Below, piece after piece: positions 56,535 to 64,000 of a stretch of DNA of 64,000 nt. Position numbers and translations under genes: made by a program. How positions within the stretch are numbered: position 1 is the stretch's first letter; each line of letters starts with the position of its first letter. The notes below the pieces were generated by a model. That model was not told the DNA's origin and did not search any database. It saw nothing but the letters and a program-made list of their open reading frames with translations. Source of the stretch: Stictocephala bisonia (taxonomy: Eukaryota; Arthropoda; Insecta; Hemiptera; Membracidae); NCBI GenBank assembly GCA_035578905.1, contig JAQJVL010000058.1, forward strand, positions 868,001 to 932,000. Direction: 5' to 3'.

Positions 56535-58560
56535 CTTAGCATAACCACCATCATAACCCGTCATGTTGAAATGGCGATACGAAAGCTTTCGTCAAAACAG
56601 TCTTTTGGTCCTGATCATATACCTAATTATATTGTTAAAGGTTGCTCTGAATTACTTCTTGTACCATTTTGCCATATTTTTAATTTCTGTTTGCAAAAAG
56701 CTACCTTTCTCAAATTATGTAAAACAACTAAAATAACGTCGATCTTTAAGAAAGGAAGTGAGTCAGAAATTAGGAACTATCGACCAGTCTCCATTTTAAG
56801 TACACCTGCAAAGGTTTTTGAGATCATTCTATATGACACCATATTCCCTCACATTAAACCTTATATTTATGAGCACCAACATGGGTTCATGCCTTCTCGC
56901 TGTATTTCAACTAAACCTTTTAATTTCGTTTATTTTACTTCTCGTGCCGTTGACTCAAGGGATCAAGTTGATGTAATTTACAGTGATTTCACAAAGGCTT
57001 TTGATAGCGTAAACCACCAAGTACTGTTATAAAAACTTAATTACTATGGTTTTTATGATACATTTATTCATTTCTTCTATTCATACTTGGAGAACCGGCG
57101 GCAGTATGTGTCTTACCGGGGTTATAAGTCTGTTTTATTTTCAGCTGGGTCTGGAGTCCCTCAGGGCAGTAATATGGGTCCTTGGTTTTTTACTTTATTT
57201 ATAAATGATTTAGTCCAAAACATTACATCAAATACTTTAATGTATGCTGATGACCTAACAATTTCTAAAATTATTAGACATTTGTTTGACCATGACATTC
57301 AGCAGGATTTAGAGACAATATTTTAAATTGAAATATTGATAAATGTTGTATTATGCCAATACATAAAAAGAAAACACCATATATTTCCTTATAAAATAAA
57401 TGATTGTGTCTAACGTAGAGTGAACCAGTTTAATGATCTGTGGGTTCTTATAACAGATGATTTGAGTTTTTCAAACCATATGTTAAGTGTGATGAAGAAA
57501 GCTTAGTTCATTGGGTTTTATTTCAATAATTGGAAAAGCATTTAGGTCATTGAAACACTTAAAATTTTATTCGGATCTTTAGTTCGCTTCAGATTGGAGT
57601 TAGCATCTATAGTTTGGTCCCCATCACTTCAACTATAATGTGAAATGATTTCAGAAGAATTTTTTGCGATTATTGTATTTTAAGTATTTTGGCCAGTTAA
57701 ATTATCCAATTTGGCATGTTAGATATGAATAAATGTTAAATTTATTTGATTTCGAGAGGTTGTCTAAGAGACGAAAATTAGCGCATCTTTTTTTACCTGC
57801 ATGGTGTTTTGCGAGGTATTGTGGATGACCCAATGACCTTAAGTAAGATAAACTGGTGTGTGCCGGCTTATGGAAGGCGCGCTGGCTATCTGTTATATCT
57901 GCCGTTCACGCAAACTCCTTTCTAAATTTTACTATCATTTTATTTAATTCCATAGCTGGTGGTGTAGATGTCACAGACAGTCTTCAGAGCAATATATAAA
58001 GACTTAATACGTTGAAGGGTTGATGGTATAATTAAATAACTATAACACAATCAATTGAAATGTTTAAATTAAAATTGTTTATTGTTTTCTTAATTAAAGT
58101 ATTCAACGAAGCATTGTTTATAAGAGTAAAGAGTTGATAACCCTCTAGTTAAAATAATTAAGTATATTTATTTTTGTACAAGCGTGGAGGTTTTAATAAT
58201 TAATATTTTTTTTCATGCAGCCCCCATAATTGGGCCCTTGGTTTGTTGGGGTCGCAGTTGTTTTTCGCAGGTTTAAGTGTGTAGATTTTCTTTTATTTGT
58301 TTGGTTTTTAAATATATTTGTTTGAGTAGAGATGAATCTTATGTTTAATAGTTTATATTTGGTCGAATAATTTGTTAAATTACCAAGAATGTACATATAT
58401 AATTTGGAGAATACTATACTTACATGCTTAAGTTGGAATTGTGTTTCTTCAATTATTTAAGTTTTTTCCTTTCGTAAAATGTGCCTTTTTATTGTAATTA
58501 ATTTGGTATCCAAAAATGTATGTCATTTGTTTTACTATACCTGTGAAAACAAATAAATAA
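56535..58560 (+). mobile_element. 5'-truncated jockey/CR1-type LINE with decayed reverse transcriptase
   Basis: The coding part (to about 58010) gives a recognisable reverse transcriptase. SFGPDHIPNYIVKGCSELLL and then NYRPVSILSTPAKVFE open the domain. DFTKAFDSVNH (about 56985) is motif A, SGVPQGS (57150-57170) is motif B, and YADDLTI (from 57243) is motif C with both aspartates intact. A single in-frame TAA at 57030-57032 breaks the chain between LL and KLNYYGF. After 57326 the frame shifts repeatedly, but NQFNDLWVLITDDLSFSNHM and RFRLELASIVWSPS keep the thumb-domain pattern. A 3' untranslated part follows to about 58560, ending with AAATAAATAAAT. The N-terminal endonuclease is absent, so the copy is dead and 5' truncated. 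Confidence 0.85.
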
Positions 58561-59149
58561 ATTTATCGTTATTACTATTACTACACAGTTGGACAGCGCT
58601 GGGTCTCATACTGAACTGTGGTGGGGTAGAGCGGTGAGCCGGCTAGCATATACAGAAGGGAATGCGCGATCAAGTTAGAGTAGTATACATAGATGGTATA
58701 TTACTAATAAAAACTAACGGTCAAGGACAGGGTTAAATCAGTGCTATCACTAACAGCCCTGAAGACCGTTCAGCCACTGGCTCTACCTGGTTTGACTGCG
58801 TATACTTTAAATTCAAGTAAAAAAAATTCTCAGCCTGTTTTTGATTCTTAAAACTTAATTAGTCTTTATGCCACAATATTTTACTAGCCAAGAACAGTGG
58901 GGCGTATTGTTTACTACTATAAAAATCTTACACATAAAATATTTTATTGTAGCTTGCAGGCCACATTTTAGTCCCATTAGCAATTTCCTTTTTATGTAGT
59001 GTAATTCCTACCTTTGTGAAAGCAAGGACGTGCCGGGCCGGCGCTCACCACTACGTGACGTCACAGCATCTGAAACATGACTAGGATTAGATGACCAATC
59101 TAATAAAATCAATTGTATCCCCTTCTCGTCCACAAGTAAATGAAAGGGA
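58561..59149. other. spacer, nothing recognised
   Basis: Mixed-composition DNA between two LINE remnants. No gene or clear repeat. Confidence 0.45.
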
Positions 59150-60140
59150 TGTTTTACCTATCATTTAATCTGGCATGGGGTGGGTGTTACCGAAGCATTC
59201 TCTCTCCATTAGAAATTACTCAGAAATTAATAATTAAAGCTGCTTTGCAGAAAAACTCACGTTTTCCCACAGACTTACTATTTGTAGAATTTAAAGTGCT
59301 CAATATCTCTCAACTTTATCTAAGAACAATTATTTCATACATTTTTAAAAATAAAGAAAACTTATTTAATGAAATAACACATCCGTACTCAACGAGAGCC
59401 GCGTTAAATATTGGTTTCCATCCACCTAGATTGTTCAAAACTATTACGTCAACCTCGTCACATTACATTGTCAACACTGTTTATTCCAAACTACCTCGGC
59501 ATTTAAAAAATCCACACCCTTGCAGTTATAAGACGTATAAAAAATGTATTAATCATTGGTTGTTAGAACTGGGAAGAGATCATGTTAATTCATTTTTTTA
59601 TTCACAGTACAGATAATAGATCGCCCTGTTGCGTGGAGCTGATTAATGTATGTACCCTTTTTTTTCTTTTTTTTTCTCTTGTCGTAAGTGTGAGTGAGTA
59701 GAGTGTACGTGCGTATGTAGGGCTTGGATGAGTGTGTGTATATTGGAGTGAATGCGAGTGTGTAAGGAGTGTGAGGAGGGTATGTTTGCTTACCCAAATC
59801 TCTGTGAGATGGATTTAGTTTTTTCTTTCACAGTCAAACATGAGATTCCTCTAACTTATAAACATATGTATAATGTTGACTCTTAACTATGTATTTTATT
59901 ATATAAATATTATTATTGTTTAAATAGATGCTTATAAATTGAATATCCTTTTCAAATTATTATAATTTAATTACGAATTTATTAGCTGATATAGAGCTCA
60001 TTCCCCACCCACAGGCTGTATAGCCCATGTGGGGAATTTTTCAAGTTATTTTTTTTTTTTCATATGTATTCTGTATTGTATTAGTAATTTTTACTGAAAT
60101 AAAAGGATTTTCATTTCATTTTTTTCATTTCATTTAGTCA
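59150..60140 (+). mobile_element. 5'-truncated LINE with a well-kept C-terminus and 3' end
   Basis: The frame to the TAA at 59614-59616 begins LSFNLAWGGCYRSILSPLEI, with the WGG block of LINE C-termini. It continues with QKLIIKAALQKNSRFPTDLL and LYLRTIISYIFKNKENLF, then a conserved tail ending in SFFYSQYR. It is uninterrupted for about 155 codons, so this insertion is younger than the element at 56535. It is a different family, because its C-terminus and tail do not match. The 3' untranslated part contains a hairpin (60001-60036) and ends in CATTT repeats at about 60110-60136. Reverse transcriptase motifs are missing through 5' truncation. Confidence 0.8.
60001..60036 (+). other. 3'-UTR hairpin of the LINE
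   Basis: TTCCCCAC and GTGGGGAA form an 8-bp stem, and inside it GGCT and AGCC form a second short stem. It lies about 100 bp before the CATTT tail. Hairpins near the 3' end serve in some LINEs as the recognition signal for their own reverse transcriptase; that role here is inferred. Confidence 0.6.
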
Positions 60141-60149
60141 GTCAAGGAA

Positions 60150-60545
60150 ACCACCTGGTGCGGAACGTCCAGGCGCATGTACACTCAGTGATGTTTGCCA
60201 TCGGCATGGATACTAGTAGCACAGAATATATAGATCTGTCTATATTCTGTGCTAGTAGGAAAGTCTGGAGTGTCCATGTTGTGTGGAGTCAGAGTCCGGA
60301 TGTTGTGTTGTGTAGGGAAGAGAACTGAGTATGAAGCTTGTAAATTAGGTTAAAATTAGACAAATAGTATTTGGTTCAGATTCCACCTTAGTCGGATGTC
60401 CCTTAGTTGACCTGACTATTAGGCAATTAATAAATTATTCTTTCTAAGGAACAGTCGACATTAGGTAATAACAATGACTACACTCATTGGCCCATTATAT
60501 ACGCCCATAGCTCTACGATCGGCGTCTTAGTAATGAACAGTAGTG
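60150..60545 (+). mobile_element. long-form SINE with an internal hairpin insertion
   Basis: The order GTTTGCCATCGG, AAGTCTGGAGTGTCCATG, TTGTGTAGGGAAGAGAACTG, GTTCAGATTCCACC, AACAGTCGACATTAGGT and TACGATCGGCGTCTTA follows the minus-strand copy at 17455-17880. Compared with the copy at 9110-9425, a 33-bp palindromic segment is inserted at 60219-60251. It sits directly behind the tail of the LINE at 59150-60140. Confidence 0.7.
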
Positions 60546-61460
60546 GTCGCTTATTACACTGACTGCTAACTTCAGCGAAATTTTAAACACGTCCTTACGG
60601 AGGTAATTTCCGTGACGGTCACTTTTTTTCGCGACACAAATTGGAGGAAAGGAGGATTTGTGCTTGGGGTTTCCGTTCGCAATCTTCGACAAGTTAACCT
60701 TTTTTATTGTATAGTATTAGAGTGTCAAGTTAAACGCTAGTATACTATGTTCAACTCAAAATTTAATTCCTTAATTCAACGCGATACTAATCTGTAACAA
60801 GTTGCATTCGTTAAGATGAGGTAAAGATATGTTCAACTCACTGTAGTCTAAAGGTTCAACGTAAATAGTTCAATTTCACATATTCTGGTAGGTCCTTATA
60901 TATTTGTAAAAAACGTGTAGTGTAGGTAAACAGACTGAATACCTTTAAACCTCTAGACTCACCCTAAACAGCCCTGAATATACCTCTCACCTCCGATGTC
61001 AATAACTGAAGAAATACTGAATAGAAAGTGCAGTCACTGATACAATCAGTTACTGTTATATCCTTGTCACCGGAAGTAATCTCAACTGGAGTTACAAATA
61101 TCTGTTATCCCATGTAGACTTTACATATTGGGTAATAACTGAGATCTAACACTCATCATTCCATTTTAGGTATTGTCTTTCTCTCCTCTACCAACTCTTG
61201 GTCAGAAAACGTCCAATTACTGGATTTTATTTTTATCACCCAATTTAACCGATCCTGTGTATTATTATTGCTTGAAACTCCTTAGCAGGATTAATGGAAT
61301 ACAGTTCCGTACTGAGGTAATAACAAGTCACGGTAAATACATCCTAATGGGCTTCACAATCAACTCTTCTAATCCCTGTATTACGCACTAGACAAACTAG
61401 TAGCACTTTAAGTTGATTTAATATGTTTAATACGTTGGTAGCGCTGTGTGGTCACGTCTA
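60546..61460. other. spacer, nothing recognised
   Basis: AT-rich DNA. A 72-codon open frame at 61173-61391 has no known domain. Confidence 0.45.
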
Positions 61461-61740
61461 CAAGCCGTTCAGCTCTACCATCATGGTGCACAGTGTATCC
61501 TACTTGACGACCCAGCCGTTGAACTCTACTATGACTGCACTTACTCTAGTAGAGCCTTACACTGATTCTGTCTGGCCACTTCCACGGGTCCAGCCGTTGA
61601 ACTCTACTATGATTGCACCTAGTGATGTACTAGACCACCCAGTAGCGCCTTACACTGATTCTGTCTGACCACTTCGACGGGTCCAGGTGTTGAGCTCCAT
61701 CATGATCGCACCCAGCGATGCCGAAGTGCAGCGTGACGTG
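61461..61740 (+). repeat. irregular minisatellite, about 3.5 units
   Basis: CAGCCGTTGAACTCTACTAT at 61513 recurs at 61591, and in diverged form at about 61461 and 61684. GCCTTACACTGATTCTGTCT also occurs twice. Spacings range from about 52 to 96 bp, so units were duplicated and then trimmed. The 81-codon open frame here is a by-product of the repeat. Confidence 0.65.
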
Positions 61741-62311
61741 GTTCGCTGAAAGGAAAGGATGTTCGCGCACTTTCTCTACGGTCACGTTCTCATCTGGATT
61801 GTCGTGGCCATTTCACCACCCCCTCCACCCACTTCTTCTACAAAGTTTCTCTTTTTTCCATCAACACTACCTTCATTTTATTTAAAGCAATTACAAACGG
61901 TGTTTCCATATAATGTAGCGGTGCTACCCGCTTGCATCTTCTATCTTCCAGGTCAACGGTACTTTTCCCATCGTTTTGGTACGTTGCCACTTTCATTGGC
62001 CTCAATCTAACCACAGCCACCATGATAAGCATTTAACAGTTTTAGGGAGTTTTACATTAATGAAATGTAGAGGGTTCATTCTCTTCTTTATTGCATCTTG
62101 CGGGGCCCATGGTGACAGTTATTTAAAATGTTATGTCAAAATCAAGATTCTACTGAGGAGAAAAAATTCGTACACCAATGATCATACACGATAAATTGTC
62201 ACATGTTCCTTTATTCAAACACACAACAGTTTCGGCAATGTAAAGGTTTGATTATAATTTTTTTTTTCTTTTTAAACCGTAACTGTCTCTCTCATGTATG
62301 AACCAATTTTA
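61741..62311. other. spacer, nothing recognised
   Basis: Open frames on both strands (61759-62194) lack recognisable domains. A T-run lies near 62257-62266. Confidence 0.4.
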
Positions 62312-62853
62312 ACTTTCTCCCATATGTGTTACCATATAGAAAGTATTGTGATCATAAAAAAAAAAAAAAAATTCTTTACAAGTTGGTCTAAAAATCTATT
62401 TTAGGATCCCCTGAATCCAAAAAAAGTTGTTTGTTCGAAAAAGATTTTTTATGTCTGTCCGTATGTGTCTGTCTGTGTGTTTGTACAATTCACTGGAGAT
62501 CAAACGGATGGATCAATGTTTATGAAATTTGGTATATTTGTGTATGTAGCCAATATCTCCAGATAGATTTTTCACTTTTTTTTGAAATTTTAGTTATTTT
62601 ATTTTTACGGGCAAAAAAACACACAAAATGGAATTTTCTGAAAGGTGGCTCTAACGAATTTAATCAAATTTTTAGAAAAGATGTAAATTACAATTTAAAA
62701 TATATTAGTAAACACTGCATGTCTGTAACTTGACTAGTTTTTAAGTTATGGCAAAAAATATATTTGGGAATCAAACTGGTAATTTTTAAAGTTTTGATTT
62801 TTAGTGTTTATATTGGGGAAAGTTTGTGCCATGTCTTTGGAACCACATTTATT
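62312..62853 (+). mobile_element. hairpin-headed dispersed family, copy 4
   Basis: The copy opens with ACTTTCTCCCATATGTG and an AGAAAGT partner, then a 15-A run. It keeps the landmarks GTCTGTCCGTATGTG, CACTGGAGATCAAACGG, GCATGTCTGTAACTTGACTA and GAATCAAACTGGTAATTTTT, and ends TTTGGAACCACATTTATT. A 100-codon open frame crosses it, but the frame is not shared by the other copies. Confidence 0.8.
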
Positions 62854-63120
62854 ACATATGAAATTTATAAATATTGCAGTAATTTAAAGTAGTATCATAT
62901 TTTCTACTTGTCTCCCCACTGTTTTCTGTTACTTCTGTTATTCTGTTACTTTGTTTCTATTACTCCAGTTTTACCATTCTCTTCCAATAATACTCTTCCT
63001 TTCTGTATCTGATATCTACCATGAAATCATTACATCCATTATTTAAATAAATTTAACAGTTTGGAAAAGAAAATCCAATTGTTTAACCTTAGATACACGT
63101 TTACATGCATATTTGCCTAT

Positions 63121-63362
63121 TGGTATGATTTTCAGCTAATTTACAAGCCTGATACTCAGTACTCTCCCCTAGACAACATCCAGACACGGACTACCATCCA
63201 ACATGGACACCCCAGACCTCTCTAGTACTCTCCACGCAGATTGCAACCACTGAGCGGACGCCATGTTGGTATTAAGAGGAGTGAGCAAGAACATATCGCC
63301 ACACTTGGTCCTTAAGTAGCTGGGTTACAACACTGCATCATTATTGCCGACTAGTGTATTCG
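63121..63362 (-). mobile_element. long-form SINE, 3' truncated
   Basis: On the minus strand the order is a GTTGTAACCCAGCTAC-like head, ATACCAACATGGCGTCCGCT, GTGTCCATGTTGGATGG, and TTGTCTAGGGGAGAG with GAGTATCAGGCTTG following. It corresponds to the first 240 bp of the copy at 17455-17880 and lacks the shared 3' body. Confidence 0.7.
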
Positions 63363-64000
63363 ACTTATTGTTCGTGTTAGAACAATCTAACTCTACAACG
63401 TAAGTAATGTAAAGTAACAAATTAATAATTTAACCATATATATATATATATAAAACCATTTATATGAAATGAGGAAAATCTTCTATGGTGTTTAAAAAAA
63501 TAATATTGTTTATTTAGAACATTTTTCGTCAAACACTAAACTATGGTTTGATGACATAATTATAAACGACAGTTGATGCTAACTTGCTTATTTTGTATTA
63601 AAAGTGTATGGCGAAGGTCGTATGTGTAAATTTAACAAGGAACGCCAACAGAATGCGATTGTGGCCTTTGGCAGACTTGTTCGCCTTGGGTTTGTCATAA
63701 AGCAACCGACAAAGGTTGGTCTCACTCTTGTACGACATTAGTAACAGATGTAAACGACACACTTGTCAATAACCTGCAATGACTAGTTTTAAATGCACTT
63801 TATTCCAGAAAGCGTTCACGGCAGACTTTTCAAAATTATGGGAAAACCAGGTTAGGTCTTTATAATTGAAATTTATTTCAGCAAGATAGTTCGTGACCCT
63901 CTTCTCTCTTCCAAATGTTGTGCAATGACAAGATTGGACCTTTGCAATTATTTGTTACTTGAGAAACATCGTCTCGACATGGTTTCAATAACGTTTGAAC
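63363..64000. other. spacer, nothing recognised
   Basis: An AT microsatellite lies at about 63436-63452. A 31-codon frame beginning MAKVVCVNLTRNANRMRLWP at 63608 has gene-like codons but is too short to defend as a gene. It might be an exon fragment. Confidence 0.4.

Noticed and set aside
62431..62733. 100-codon open frame as a protein gene
   Set aside because: It spans the hairpin-headed repeat, and the frame is not kept in the other three copies.

Overview
This window looks like non-coding, repeat-rich nuclear DNA of an arthropod, most likely an insect. The evidence is the AT-rich composition, long satellite arrays, several decayed non-LTR retrotransposons, tRNA-derived SINEs, short terminal-inverted-repeat (TIR) elements, and short runs of the insect telomere motif TTAGG/CCTAA at 4675-4696 and 41435-41530. 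I see no complete host gene. The only host coding candidates are an open frame at the left edge (1-168) and a few short GC-richer open stretches that I cannot identify. The species cannot be read from the sequence; a hemipteran-like large genome would fit but is a guess.

Five unrelated tandem arrays fill about 13.5 kb: a 44-bp satellite (2520-4035), a 56/59-bp satellite (13396-14230), a 171-bp satellite (19478-20703), a 79-bp satellite (20890-25389) and a 90-bp satellite (32618-38380). The 90-bp array runs about 64 copies without one insertion or deletion and contains blocks of two monomer types. The 79-bp array carries a duplicated block offset by 950 bp and is split by a 5'-truncated LINE inserted on the minus strand. 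Smaller or older arrays lie near 6230, 11940, 39345, 42480 and 61461.

Between the arrays lie mobile elements. LINE remnants are at 6160-6700, 24725-25191 (minus), 52520-53430, 56535-58560 and 59150-60140, with two RTE-like 3' ends at 26620-27115 and 49395-49570. SINEs occur in a short form (5385, 17881, 26716) and a long form (9110, 17455, 53540, 60150, 63121) that share one 3' body. TIR elements include a hAT-like one with an imperfect 8-bp target duplication (43359-44059), three Tc1/mariner-like ones flanked by TA (48451, 54018, 54924), a pogo-like one (47381), a GGGGCCGTCCC element (40704), a foldback element with internal CCTAA repeats (4429) and a tiny one with a 40-A core (55437). A roughly 500-bp unclassified family occurs four times, always on the plus strand (10406, 16186, 41691, 62312), and in three copies begins with a short hairpin.

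The remaining DNA is AT-rich spacer with scattered homopolymers. The window is best read as satellite- and transposon-dominated heterochromatin-like or intergenic DNA. No gene network or operon is present. The observations most worth a second look concern satellite evolution and nested insertions.
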